36,036 bases of DNA from Bacteroidota bacterium (GTDB lineage: Bacteria; Bacteroidota; Bacteroidia; Chitinophagales; Chitinophagaceae), in NCBI GenBank assembly GCA_029558715.1, contig JAKQEA010000179.1:1-36036 (forward strand). Reading direction: 5' to 3'. The position numbers and the translations under genes were made by a program. The notes under the pieces are model-generated. The model was not told the DNA's origin and made no database searches. It saw only the letters and a program-made list of their open reading frames with translations. Below, piece by piece: positions 25,701 to 34,309 of this stretch (positions within the stretch are counted from its first letter, which is position 1; each line of letters begins with the position of its first letter).

Positions 25701-26406
25701 TCTCATTAGTATTTATACAAAGGAGAATGTCGTGGGCATTGTAATCTTCTATGTCTACATAATGAGAGTCATTGCTGGCGATGATCTTTACATTATATTT
25801 CTTTGCAAATTTTATCAGTACCTGGTTTACCTTGTCTTGTTCAGCCATGCCATGGCGCTGCAGCTCCACATAATAATCTTCCTGGAAAACATTCAGCCAC
25901 CATTTGAATTCGTTTTCTCCCTCTTCTTCACCTTTCCGTAAAATAGCCTGTGGTACGGATGCACCAAGACAACAGGTAGTGGCGATCAATCCTTCATGGT
26001 GTTTCAGGATGAGTTCCTTATCAATACGGGGATATTTTCCGTACATGCCCTCTATAAAACCAAGTGAAGTAAGTTTTACAAGATTTCTGTACCCCTGTTC
26101 ATTTTTTGCCAGTAATATCTGGTGATTTCTTTTGTCTTTCTGCTCCTTGGTAAATGTTTTCTGATGCCTTGTTTCTGTTATATAAAACTCACAACCTACT
26201 ACAGGTTTCACTTTTACTTTTCCATTTTCATCCTTATGCTTGTATGCTTCGGCTACAAACTCAAACACACCAAACATATTGCCGTGATCACTGATGGCTA
26301 ATGCGGGCATCCCGTCTTTTATAGCTTTTTTATAAAGATTCTGGATAGAAGCGGCACCATCTAATAATGAGAATTGTGTATGTACATGGAGGTGGGAGAA
26401 TTTCAT
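22732..26406 (-). CDS. dnaE: DNA polymerase III alpha subunit
   Basis: The replicative polymerase, about 1224 residues from ATG 26406; a GTG two codons upstream is possible. It starts KFSHLHVHTQFSLLDGAASI, the PHP domain with its metal-binding histidines. The polymerase core has the catalytic PDIDTDFDDEGR aspartates near residue 430, then LYRPGPIAYIPNYIDRKHG, HSTCYAYVAYQTAYLKAHYP, a helix-hairpin-helix region and a C-terminal OB domain (RIVGLVSDAQHR). Length is slightly above the roughly 1160 residues of E. coli DnaE and normal for the phylum. A beta-propeller lipoprotein gene ends 12 bases upstream on the same strand, so they may share a transcript. Confidence 0.98.
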   Translation of the reverse strand: MKFSHLHVHTQFSLLDGAASIQNLYKKAIKDGMPALAISDHGNMFGVFEFVAEAYKHKDENGKVKVKPVVGCEFYITETRHQKTFTKEQKDKRNHQILLAKNEQGYRNLVKLTSLGFIEGMYGKYPRIDKELILKHHEGLIATTCCLGASVPQAILRKGEEEGENEFKWWLNVFQEDYYVELQRHGMAEQDKVNQVLIKFAKKYNVKIIASNDSHYVDIEDYNAHDILLCINTNEKVATEKLREFTDDDVSSKGKRFAFPNDQFYFKTTEEMSKVFHDLPEAIDNTNEIVDKVELLSLTRDILLPNFPIEKRFQVHTKEETIGKYKVSAESQNQWEYLKHLTYEGATKRYHELTDEIKERIEFELFTIKMMGFAGYFLIVSDFIRAGRDKGVFIGPGRGSAAGSVVAYCIGITNIDPIKYNLLFERFLNPDRKSMPDIDTDFDDEGRQKVIDYVVEKYGKNQVAQIITYGTMAAKMSIKDVARVMDLPLPESNALAKLVPERPGIELKRVLHAPMKAKDGEKSLEEKDGLGNDDLENVKKLREIYNQVNSPAGKVLHEAERLEGSVRNTGIHAAGIIIAPQDLMELIPVATAKDSPLWVTQIEGNDIESAGVIKMDFLGLKTLTIIKNALQLIKQNHGVEIDIDKIPLDDKKTFELYQHGSTIGTFQFESPGMQKYLRELKPDKFGDLIAMNALYRPGPIAYIPNYIDRKHGREAIQYDLPEMAEYLEETYGITVYQEQVMLLAQKLAGFSKGDADVLRKAMGKKQKAVLDKMKAQFISGATEKLLPPEKLEKIWTDWEAFAQYAFNKSHSTCYAYVAYQTAYLKAHYPAEYMSAVLNNAGSIEKITFFMEECKRMGLKVLGPDINESLKGFAVNDKGEIRFGLGGLKGVGEAAVESIIEERKKGGSFTNIFDFIKRINQRTVNKKTLESLAYAGGFDCFPEHHRAQYFNVPDGEIITGLEKVIKYGQVMTTQHATSTNTLFGDLPVSMEIPPPRIPDCAPWPLIVQLDKEKEVTGIFLSGHPLDNYKFEMRHYGVTPLADFNEFKEAIKMQPNPGRPFRIVGLVSDAQHRIARSGNKYGNFVIEDYSGKTEFPLFSEDYMRLTPILQQGSTVLIHGYFKQRYNKDEFEFKVMSVSLAETMKRNMTKQLTIEAHPQDISAEMVSFIEKNVKSNPGKSTLKFTLSEPKNKMKISLVTMNSGFEMNEELIQFLEKSPELEVQVLTV

Positions 26407-26418
26407 GCTCACTGTCCT

Positions 26419-27636
26419 TTATTTCTTTTTAAAACTATAAATATTTATCAGGCCGTTGCTATAGCTGCACACCCATGCTTCCAGTTTGTCATCATTCTCA
26501 AAAACATCAACACCCACCGGGTGGCCGGCACAGGGCAAAGATGCCACTTTCTCAAAGTTATCTGCATTGATTTTGTACACATCTACATAATCACTGGTAT
26601 AACAGGTTACGAAGATGAACTTATGGTTTTTTGATAATACGATGGTTCTCGGCTGTGCATGTGTCTTTGCCGTAAATAGTTGTTTGCCTGTAGCCGCATC
26701 AAGGCAGGCAATGGTGCCCAAACTATTGTAAGAAACAAATAAATGACCGCTGGTATCCATTACGATATGCCGGGGACTGCTCCAGACATTCAAAATAGTA
26801 TCACTTTTCCATGTTTCGTTGTTTATTACGGCCAGGCTGGAACCTCCCATAATAGCAACAAAGGATTTTTTGTTTTTATCATCTACTGCAATGCCCCTGG
26901 GAATAGCCGATACTGGTACTTCGCTGATCACTTTTCCATAAGGAGCAGTTGTTTCATCCATTTCAAGCACACTTACATTACGGGAGTGCCAGTTACTAAC
27001 TAGCAAATATTTACTATCAGCTGTCCTTGAAATCACTTTAGGTGTTTTGCCCGTTTCAATCAGTGGCACAGTGAAGGAGTCTTTCTTATTACTTCCCGGG
27101 TAGACTACAGTGACAGGTTTTATTTTCTGTGATTGGTTTGCTTTTGCATTATTTTTTGAAAAATCGTCCACCCAGATGGGTACAATGCCATCTGCATTAT
27201 GCAGGGATACCCATAGTATCTTATCATCATGACTAAAACAAGCTTCAACAGGTTTTTCCTGGTAAGAAGCTATGGGGCGGCTTTTATTGTAATCCCAGCC
27301 AGTTCCCCGGGTGGGTTTGAATTTAAATTCCCGGGTAATTTTTCGGGTAGATTGATCAAACTCATACACACTCATTCCTTCCAGGTTCATGGCATATATT
27401 TTTGAGCCGGATGAGTTGAAGATGACGGATTTCGTTCCGGAAGCTGCTGCGATAACCTCCTTTTTTTCATATTCCAAACGGGTATACGCTTTTGGCGGGG
27501 GAGGTAAAACTGGAGTAACAGTATCTGGCTTTATGATACTAACTGCCAGTAGATCAGATGGTTTGTTATTAGCAGGCACTGTCTGACAGCCAGAGGCCAG
27601 CAATAAAAAGGTGAAATAAGATAATAAGGCTTGCAT
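26419..27636 (-). CDS. YncE-like beta-propeller lipoprotein
   Basis: This 405-residue protein has a lipoprotein signal (MQALLSYFTFLLLASGC, Cys17 lipidated). A Pro-rich linker follows, then repeated four-strand units such as SVIFNSSGSKIYAMNLEGMSV, YLLVSNWHSRNVSVLEMDE and GHLFVSYNSLGTIACLDAATG, the YVTN/WD40-like blades of a seven-bladed propeller. Such proteins bind partners or ligands at the outer membrane or periplasm; no catalytic site is evident. It precedes dnaE by 12 bases on the same strand, an unusual pairing. A 7-bp inverted repeat lies at 27682-27702 in its upstream region. Confidence 0.85.
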   Translation of the reverse strand: MQALLSYFTFLLLASGCQTVPANNKPSDLLAVSIIKPDTVTPVLPPPPKAYTRLEYEKKEVIAAASGTKSVIFNSSGSKIYAMNLEGMSVYEFDQSTRKITREFKFKPTRGTGWDYNKSRPIASYQEKPVEACFSHDDKILWVSLHNADGIVPIWVDDFSKNNAKANQSQKIKPVTVVYPGSNKKDSFTVPLIETGKTPKVISRTADSKYLLVSNWHSRNVSVLEMDETTAPYGKVISEVPVSAIPRGIAVDDKNKKSFVAIMGGSSLAVINNETWKSDTILNVWSSPRHIVMDTSGHLFVSYNSLGTIACLDAATGKQLFTAKTHAQPRTIVLSKNHKFIFVTCYTSDYVDVYKINADNFEKVASLPCAGHPVGVDVFENDDKLEAWVCSYSNGLINIYSFKKK

Positions 27637-27681
27637 GGTTTGATAGTTACATCAATAATAATCAAATAATTGGATCCGGCA

Positions 27682-27702
27682 ATTGAGTTGATTTTACTCA
27701 AT
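27682..27702. promoter_or_regulatory. Inverted repeat upstream of the propeller-dnaE pair
   Basis: ATTGAGT (27682-27688) and ACTCAAT (27696-27702) with a 7-base spacer lie 46 bases before the propeller lipoprotein start. This could be an operator; nothing else supports it. Confidence 0.25.
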
Positions 27703-27815
27703 ATGCACAGGCTGTTAAAAAGTTTAAATCGCTAATTTATAATGCATTAGACAGGTGGCAATTTTTACAGGGTAATTTCGTTTATGGAATGGCATTATTT
27801 TAGGGTAATAACCTA

Positions 27816-27823
27816 TATTTTTG
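27816..27823 (+). promoter_or_regulatory. -7 promoter element for the NlpC/P60 lipoprotein
   Basis: TATTTTTG fits TAnnTTTG and predicts a start near 27827 with a leader of about 70 bases that can form small GC-rich hairpins. Confidence 0.5.
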
Positions 27824-27898
27824 CACACCTCCCTCAAAGGAGCGGCGTAGCCAAAACAGGTTTTTAACCGCCTATGAATAACCTTACAAGAAAACCCA

Positions 27899-28678
27899 AT
27901 GGTTAAGCAATTAGTACCAGCATTTGTCTTCATTATTTTCCTGAGCAGTTGTTCAAGTTTTAAACCGCTGAACTTTACCAGCAACAGGCAGGTTTCGTCT
28001 ATCAATGAGCCAGCGCCTTCTTTGACAGCCCAGGCAAAATTTATTGAGCAAATTTCTGTAACAACATCAGTACCGGTTACAGATAAGGCAGAAATGCCTG
28101 ATATCTGGGAAGTTAAACCGTCCCGTACAGCCAAAGTTCAGGAAACAGCCGCAAGCCCGGCCAAGGTTGAGGATCCAAAGACAGAGGCCGTAAACCTATT
28201 TGCCAACCGCATTCCGGCAGTTGAAAATGCTTCCTCGGTTCAGTTAAAATATTCTCTTTTACTTGATACGGAAGTAGAGTCACTTCCAAGTAAATCATTA
28301 CTTGAAAGTGTGGACGAGTGGTATGGAGTAAGATACAGGGTGGGTGGTAATTCTAAAAAAGGTGTTGATTGTTCAGGTTTTACGGTGGCTGTTTATGCAG
28401 CTGTATATGGTATGATGTTACCAAGAATTTCCCGTGATCAATACCGTATCAGCCGGAAAATATCTACCACAGAACTACGGGAAGGTGACCTGGTTTTCTT
28501 TAATACCAACGGAAGAGGTGTATCTCATGTTGGTGTTTACCTCGGTAACAATAAATTTATTCATGCCTCTGTATCAAGAGGAGTAATGGTGAATGATCTT
28601 TTTGAAAACTATTATTTGCGCCGTTTTGTAGGTGCAGGCCGTATTGACGAAAAACAGGCAGTGGTCAGCAACGAATAA
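27899..28678 (+). CDS. NlpC/P60 family peptidoglycan hydrolase lipoprotein
   Basis: This 259-residue protein has a lipobox LSSC (Cys18). A variable linker of about 115 residues is followed by an NlpC/P60 papain-like domain in the last 120 residues. The catalytic triad is visible as Cys158 in GVDCSGF, His210 in GVSHVGVYLG and His222 in KFIHAS. Such enzymes cleave peptide crosslinks or stem peptides of peptidoglycan from the periplasmic side of the outer membrane. It starts at ATG 27899 after a roughly 70-base leader and ends 1 base before the convergent flippase gene. No terminator is visible. Confidence 0.93.
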   Translation: MVKQLVPAFVFIIFLSSCSSFKPLNFTSNRQVSSINEPAPSLTAQAKFIEQISVTTSVPVTDKAEMPDIWEVKPSRTAKVQETAASPAKVEDPKTEAVNLFANRIPAVENASSVQLKYSLLLDTEVESLPSKSLLESVDEWYGVRYRVGGNSKKGVDCSGFTVAVYAAVYGMMLPRISRDQYRISRKISTTELREGDLVFFNTNGRGVSHVGVYLGNNKFIHASVSRGVMVNDLFENYYLRRFVGAGRIDEKQAVVSNE

Positions 28679-28679
28679 T

Positions 28680-30185
28680 TTATCTTTTTATCCCCAGTCT
28701 TTTCTTAGCATTACGCAGTACCGGTTCAATATCCGGTGAAAGATTCATATACAGGGCTCCGGCAGCATACAAGGTGATGAATAATACACTTCTTACAATC
28801 ATTCCTGCCATGCCATGCATGTTTTGAAAAAGAAAATAGCAAATAGCGTAACATACAGCGGCCAGTAAAATTGTGTATATCGACTTAACTGTGAAAGGGA
28901 TTAACCGGAATTTTTTCCAAAGGAAAATGATTCTTATTAGGTTGTATGTACTCATTGAGATCATGGTAGCAATGGCCGGCCCGATAATGCCGTACTGTTT
29001 TGTTAATAAATAAGTGAGTGGGAGCATAATGATTAATAAAATGACACCGCTGATCAGTTCAAACTTCCAGTAGGTTGATGTTACAATTATCTGTGAGTTT
29101 ACTCCTGTGCCCATGTCTATAATAATGGTGATGCCAAGTACAAAAAATACCCAGGCAGCATCCAGGTAGACAGGTTTTAGTCCAAACGTAATGACGCCAT
29201 CGCGGAAATTAAGCCAGATGAGCAGAAAAATGCCACAGGCAAAAAGCAACTGGTTAATAGAAGAACGCTGATAAACTCTTTGCAACAGTTCCATATTTTT
29301 CTCTTTCCAGGCTCTTGATAAATGAGGTACGGCTGCAGATACGATACCCCGCTGAGGAGCCTGGATGATACTGGTAACGACAGTTGCCAGTGCAAAAACG
29401 CCGGCTTTATCCAGCCCATCATCAAGTACTGAAGCAATAACAAAAGAATCGAAAACCTTTGATAAGGTTTGGATCAGCATGGCGCCATAAAAGAAAGAGC
29501 AAAACAGGATTATCTTTTTTAAAAACCGCCTGCTGACCTTACTTACTTTTAAACTGAAGTGAAGTTGTCCGGTATAAAACAGGTATGCAATAAGACCGAG
29601 CGCAATACCGGGATACGTAAATGCAAAAAGTTTTATGAACAGGTCAAAGTCTTTGATAATATTAAGAAGGAAAAGCAGAATAAGTATCGAAGTAAATAAC
29701 CTCCATTGCACCTCTTTGAAAAAATTAGTGATTACAGACTTGCCGATACTCCATGTATAGGCTTCCAGGATGGAATAAATAGTGAGACCAAGCCCCAGGG
29801 GAAATATCCAGTAATAATAAACCACCAGTAAAGGTGAATTGGTTCCGTATTTCCGTATCACAAGATCTTTCAATAACCACCCGGCGATCATTACAAGTAT
29901 AAAACCAATTAACCCGGTAAGTAAGGCCCATGATAACATATCATTTCTTCGTTCAGGCAGATGGTCTTTATAATAGGGATAAAATTTATAGATATAAGAA
30001 GGCATTGCAAAACTTGCAAAAGTGCTCATCATAGTGGCAATGGCAATGAAAACGGTGGTAAGGCCATACTGGGCTTCTGTGAAAAGCCCTTCTTTAGTGA
30101 AGAAATAAACATTTAATAATCCGACAGCAAAACCAACATAAATAACTAATGATGAAATAATGCTTTGCCGGCGGATATTACTCAT
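28680..30185 (-). CDS. Polysaccharide flippase-like (Wzx/MATE-type) membrane protein
   Basis: This 501-residue protein has about 14 hydrophobic helices, spread evenly with short loops. The first helix (SSLVIYVGFAVGLLNVYFF) and the motif FASFAMPSYIYKFYPYYKD match oligosaccharide flippases of the RfbX/Wzx family in Bacteroidota. It would move lipid-linked glycans across the inner membrane. It is distant from the glycan genes at 1-7607 and stands alone between the NlpC and M1 genes, so it need not belong to that cluster. Substrate unknown. Start ATG 30185. Confidence 0.82.
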   Translation of the reverse strand: MSNIRRQSIISSLVIYVGFAVGLLNVYFFTKEGLFTEAQYGLTTVFIAIATMMSTFASFAMPSYIYKFYPYYKDHLPERRNDMLSWALLTGLIGFILVMIAGWLLKDLVIRKYGTNSPLLVVYYYWIFPLGLGLTIYSILEAYTWSIGKSVITNFFKEVQWRLFTSILILLFLLNIIKDFDLFIKLFAFTYPGIALGLIAYLFYTGQLHFSLKVSKVSRRFLKKIILFCSFFYGAMLIQTLSKVFDSFVIASVLDDGLDKAGVFALATVVTSIIQAPQRGIVSAAVPHLSRAWKEKNMELLQRVYQRSSINQLLFACGIFLLIWLNFRDGVITFGLKPVYLDAAWVFFVLGITIIIDMGTGVNSQIIVTSTYWKFELISGVILLIIMLPLTYLLTKQYGIIGPAIATMISMSTYNLIRIIFLWKKFRLIPFTVKSIYTILLAAVCYAICYFLFQNMHGMAGMIVRSVLFITLYAAGALYMNLSPDIEPVLRNAKKRLGIKR

Positions 30186-30242
30186 TTGGTAAAGGTAATG
30201 GTCAATAATGAATGGTCAATGGCTGTTGTTGTTGAAAAATAT

Positions 30243-31946
30243 CTATTGTACTTTTTTTAAAGAGATGTAGAAGTTCTTATTGTAATCATTTATTTCATAA
30301 TTCAACGGCAATTCGGTTTCCTGCCATTCTGTTTTTGGAAAGAAAGAAAATGGCTTGCCAGTACCAATAGTCAAAGGCATATTAAATCCATCGACACAAT
30401 TGGCCCAGCGATAAACCAGTTTTCTGCCATTTATTCTGTACTCCAAAACCGGAATCTTTATTGTACGCAGGTATTGGTCAAATATTCTGGATAAATCTTT
30501 ACCTGATACCCGGGAAAAGTATTCCTCTACATCTTTTGAGTCAACTGTTTTATGATAGAAATCTTTGTTCAGGCCTCTCATTATTTTCCTGAAAACTGTA
30601 TCATCATTTATTACCTGCCTTATGGTATGTAAAAGAGCAGCCCCTTTATTATACATATCTCCGCTTCCTTCCTGGTTCACTCCGTAAGGACCTATAAGTG
30701 GAATATCGTTATTTATTCTTTGCCTTATACCCTGCAGGTACTCATCAGCTGCCTGTTTGCCATAGTGATATTCGGTAAACAGCACTTCTGAATACATTGT
30801 GAAGCCTTCATGCACCCACATATCAGCAATATCATTGGTGGTAATATTATTGGCAAACCATTCGTGGCCGCTTTCATGAACAATGATATAATCCCACTTC
30901 TTGCCCCAGCCACTTCCTGAAAGATCCATACCAAGATATCCATCAAGGTAGTAATTGCCATAAGCAATAGCGCTTTGATGCTCCATACCTAAATGAGAAG
31001 ATTCAACTATTTTAAATCCATCATCGTAGAAGGGGTAGGGGCCAAACCAGTATTCGAAAGCTTCCAGCATTCTTTTAACGTCACGGCCAAACTGTTTTTT
31101 TGACTTTTCCAGGTTGTAGTCTAATACCCAGTAGTCCAGTGAAAGATTTTTTTCAGTTTCCCCGATGTATTTGTCAGACCAATGTTCATATTTACCGATG
31201 TAAGGGACAATGTTGTAATTGTTAATCGGGTTTTTTACAGCCCAACCGTAAAGGGTGAAGCCATCATTCTGTTTATTTTTTAATAATAGTTTCCCGTTAG
31301 CCACAGCTACCAGGCTATCCGGAACTTTTACTTGTATAATTGCTCCGTTGTCAGGTTCATCACTTTGATGGTCTTTACAGGGAAACCAGACACTGGCTCC
31401 CAGCCCCTGGCAGGCCACCGTCATCCAAGGCCGTCCTTTCGCATCTTTGGCCCATATCCAGCCTCCGTCCCAGGGTGGCCTTGTAGCTTCATGAGGTTTT
31501 CCTCTATAGCTAATCTTTAACTTGTGTCCTTTTTGGGGAGTCAATAGAGGGTTTGTTTTAGAATAAGTAGCCTCAAAGTTGATGTCAGATAAATTGATCC
31601 AGTATACACTACCTTCTCTTTTAAAATCGGATATTTCTTTTCCATCAAGTGTGATGCTATCAATAATCAGCGGCTCCTGGAGATCAATTTGCATTGTTTT
31701 GCCTGAGCCAGGCTTTAGTATTTTAAAACCGATTTCATTCCACCCTTTGAGAGTTTTAGAAACATAATCAGGCTCTACAAAAATATTATAGGTGGTTACA
31801 TCCCACCAGTCTCTTCCCGTTCCAATATTTCCTCTTAACGTATCCTGCCGGGTAAAACTTTCTTTGTGGTTCAATGGCTGTGCGCAACTATGTAAGCAAG
31901 GGAATAGTGATGCAATAATTATGAACCGGAGAAATAATTTATTCAT
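30243..31946 (-). CDS. Secreted M1 family zinc metallopeptidase
   Basis: Using ATG 31946 the protein has 567 residues with an N-terminal export signal ending in a Cys (FPCLHSCAQP), so a lipoprotein is possible. The M1 zinc site is H357-E-S-G-H361 with E380 as third ligand (HEXXH-X18-E). The substrate motif reads LGMEHQSA where classical aminopeptidases have GAMEN, suggesting a subgroup with altered N-terminus recognition. A beta-sandwich domain precedes it and a short helical region follows. The open frame continues upstream to 32180, but that part overlaps the divergent binding-protein gene. It faces that gene head to head, 62 bases apart. Confidence 0.9.
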   Translation of the reverse strand: MNKLFLRFIIIASLFPCLHSCAQPLNHKESFTRQDTLRGNIGTGRDWWDVTTYNIFVEPDYVSKTLKGWNEIGFKILKPGSGKTMQIDLQEPLIIDSITLDGKEISDFKREGSVYWINLSDINFEATYSKTNPLLTPQKGHKLKISYRGKPHEATRPPWDGGWIWAKDAKGRPWMTVACQGLGASVWFPCKDHQSDEPDNGAIIQVKVPDSLVAVANGKLLLKNKQNDGFTLYGWAVKNPINNYNIVPYIGKYEHWSDKYIGETEKNLSLDYWVLDYNLEKSKKQFGRDVKRMLEAFEYWFGPYPFYDDGFKIVESSHLGMEHQSAIAYGNYYLDGYLGMDLSGSGWGKKWDYIIVHESGHEWFANNITTNDIADMWVHEGFTMYSEVLFTEYHYGKQAADEYLQGIRQRINNDIPLIGPYGVNQEGSGDMYNKGAALLHTIRQVINDDTVFRKIMRGLNKDFYHKTVDSKDVEEYFSRVSGKDLSRIFDQYLRTIKIPVLEYRINGRKLVYRWANCVDGFNMPLTIGTGKPFSFFPKTEWQETELPLNYEINDYNKNFYISLKKVQ

Positions 31947-32008
31947 TCCTGATTGTTTGAATGGTTGTTTACGATACTTTGCTAATTTAGACCGACTGTA
32001 GTTAACCC

Positions 32009-33643
32009 ATGAACCGTTTAACAAAATATTTTCCACTTTTTCCCGTCGCACTGATTTTATTACAATCCTGTTATAACAAGCAGGGTCATGAGGGTAATAT
32101 ATTCCATTATAACGAGTTTTCGGGAATTCCCACACTGGATCCTGCATTTGCCAAAAGCCAGGCAACCATGTGGCCTGCACACCAGTTGTTTAACACATTA
32201 GTTGAGATCGATGATAACCTTCATATTGTTCCTTCGATAGCTAAAAGCTGGGATATATCCCCTGACCGGACTGTTTATACTTTTCACCTGAGAACTGACG
32301 TTTTTTTTCATGATGACGCTGCATTTGCTAACGGGAAAGGCAGAAAGATGATTGCCGCAGATGTTGAATATAGTCTTTACAGAATAATAGACAAGCAGGT
32401 TGCCAGCCCTGGTTCATGGATATTTAACAGGAAGGTGGATTCAATACAGCCTTTCAAAGCAATTGACGATTCAACCTTCCAGGTAAAGCTTCTTCGCCCC
32501 TATAATCCTATACTGGGTATCTTATCTATGCAGTATTGTTCTGTAGTTCCAAAAGAAGTAGTGACTATGTATGGATCAGATTTTCGTCGTCACCCGGTAG
32601 GAACAGGTCCATTCAGATTTGTAGCCTGGGAAGAAGGCCAGGCACTAGTGATGAAAAAAAACGAAAACTATTTTGAAAAAGACAGCGCCGGAAACAGGTT
32701 GCCCTATCTTGATGGGATAAAAGTTACATTTTATGATAGTAAAGCCACTGAATTTTTATTGTTCAGGCAGAAAGAGCTGGAGTTTATCAATGATATCGAA
32801 GCTTCTTTTAAAGACGAGGTTCTTACAAAAAGCGGCACATTACGGAAAAGCTGGGTAGGCAAGATTGCTTTGCATACCAGCCCATACCTGAATATTGAAT
32901 ATTTGGGTATCCTGGTTGATTCAACCAATCAATTGTTGAAGAATTCACCCATGAGATCGGTAAAAATAAGAAAGGCCATCAATTATGGATTTGACCGGCG
33001 AAAAATGATCTTGTATCTCCGCAATTCCTTGGGGACACCTGCAGAATCGGGTTTTGTACCAATGGGATTACCGTCGTTTGATTCATCCATTGTAAAAGGC
33101 TATAGTTATAATCCTGCCAAAGCAAAAGAACTGCTGGCTTCCGCAGGATATCCTGACGGAAAGGGGTTGCCGGTAATTAAGCTGTTGACGATCGCTATTT
33201 ATGCCGACATGGCCAATTTTATTGCCAAGCAACTGGAAGAATCAGGTATACCGGTACAGGTAGAAGTAGTTCAGAAATCATTATTGCTTGATATGACCTC
33301 TAATTCACGGGCTGCTTTTTTTCGAGGCAGTTGGATTGCTGATTATCCGGATGCAGAAAACTATCTTTCTGTTTTTTATTCAAAAAACCCTGCACCTCCC
33401 AATTATACACGGTATAATAATCCGGCATTTGATAATTTTTTTGAAAAGGCTATTGCAGAGACAAATGATTCATTACGGTACAAACTTTACCAGCAGGCTG
33501 ACCAGGTAATGATGAATGATGCACCAGTGGTGCCATTATGGTATGATAAGGCTGTTCATCTTGTACAGCCCTATGTAAAAGGATTTTTCCCTAATGCATT
33601 GAATTTGCTTGAGCTTCGCTATACCCGGCTTGAAAAAAGATAA
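32009..33643 (+). CDS. ABC-type oligopeptide solute-binding lipoprotein (family 5)
   Basis: This 544-residue protein has a lipobox (ALILLQSC, Cys21) and then the SBP family 5 layout: GIPTLDPAFAKSQATMWPAHQLFNTL, LAKSW-like SIAKSWDISPDRTVYTFHLR, and RHPVGTGPFRFVAWEEGQALVMKKNENYF, the signature of DppA/OppA-type proteins. It would bind peptides or similar solutes. No permease or ATPase genes follow; the next gene is convergent. Together with the divergent secreted M1 peptidase it suggests a peptide-scavenging function, which is inference. Start ATG 32009. Confidence 0.92.
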   Translation: MNRLTKYFPLFPVALILLQSCYNKQGHEGNIFHYNEFSGIPTLDPAFAKSQATMWPAHQLFNTLVEIDDNLHIVPSIAKSWDISPDRTVYTFHLRTDVFFHDDAAFANGKGRKMIAADVEYSLYRIIDKQVASPGSWIFNRKVDSIQPFKAIDDSTFQVKLLRPYNPILGILSMQYCSVVPKEVVTMYGSDFRRHPVGTGPFRFVAWEEGQALVMKKNENYFEKDSAGNRLPYLDGIKVTFYDSKATEFLLFRQKELEFINDIEASFKDEVLTKSGTLRKSWVGKIALHTSPYLNIEYLGILVDSTNQLLKNSPMRSVKIRKAINYGFDRRKMILYLRNSLGTPAESGFVPMGLPSFDSSIVKGYSYNPAKAKELLASAGYPDGKGLPVIKLLTIAIYADMANFIAKQLEESGIPVQVEVVQKSLLLDMTSNSRAAFFRGSWIADYPDAENYLSVFYSKNPAPPNYTRYNNPAFDNFFEKAIAETNDSLRYKLYQQADQVMMNDAPVVPLWYDKAVHLVQPYVKGFFPNALNLLELRYTRLEKR

Positions 33644-33655
33644 GCCGAAATGAAA

Positions 33656-34309
33656 TTACATAGATAACAATTTCTGTTCTGCAATTTCCATCAATTCTTT
33701 TGGTAATGGTCTTAGTTTTGATTCACTATTCTCAATATATGTCTGTGGCGTTAAGGCAGAGAAATTACCATTGGAGGATAAATTAATCAAATGTTGCTTG
33801 CTCCACACCTGGTTTGTATCCACAAGTACAATTTTAGTCAGGAGTTTACCTGAATTGTTTCGCAGAAGCAAAAAACACTGAAAACCATAATTTGTGGTGA
33901 TATTCCAATTGTTCTGACTGGCGGGTGAAATAGAATTTGCATTATACCGGTTATAATCCAGGGGGTTTTGCATTCTGGCCAGTTCCTGTTTTGCATTTAA
34001 CTGGGTGTTGGTGGATAATGCAGGAAACTTTTTGATTGCTGTATAATCAAAAATGGTGGCTTCGGTAATATAAAAATCTATAGTATAAGCCGGGTTACAT
34101 TTATCTCCGCAAAGATCTTTACCCTTTAACTCTTCACAGAGGAGAGGTAGTTTTTCGATCAGATTATGCCAAACCTTGCTTCCTTTTCCCCAGTAATCGG
34201 GAAGGTTTATGCTGTATTTATCATCATCAATATGGCCTAAATTTCTTTGAGAGAAGGAAAGCAGGGAGATAAGGTTTGCAAGGACAAGAAGTCGAAATGC
34301 TTGTTTCAT
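33656..34309 (-). CDS. Secreted hypothetical protein
   Basis: This 217-residue protein begins with a signal peptide (MKQAFRLLVLANLISLLSFSQ). The mature part has a Cys cluster (CEELKGKDLCGDKC, about residues 58-71), which may form disulfides or bind metal, and no other familiar motif. It ends 12 bases after the convergent binding-protein gene. I do not recognise a family, so location in the periplasm is the only firm statement. Start ATG 34309. Confidence 0.75.
   Translation of the reverse strand: MKQAFRLLVLANLISLLSFSQRNLGHIDDDKYSINLPDYWGKGSKVWHNLIEKLPLLCEELKGKDLCGDKCNPAYTIDFYITEATIFDYTAIKKFPALSTNTQLNAKQELARMQNPLDYNRYNANSISPASQNNWNITTNYGFQCFLLLRNNSGKLLTKIVLVDTNQVWSKQHLINLSSNGNFSALTPQTYIENSESKLRPLPKELMEIAEQKLLSM

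Noticed and set aside
27724-28134. 136-codon minus-strand frame over the NlpC start
   Set aside because: Overlaps the promoter and signal peptide of a well-supported gene and has no recognisable domain.
30243-32180. Longer M1 peptidase frame starting at 32180
   Set aside because: It would cross the start of the divergent binding-protein gene, and the export signal begins at ATG 31946.
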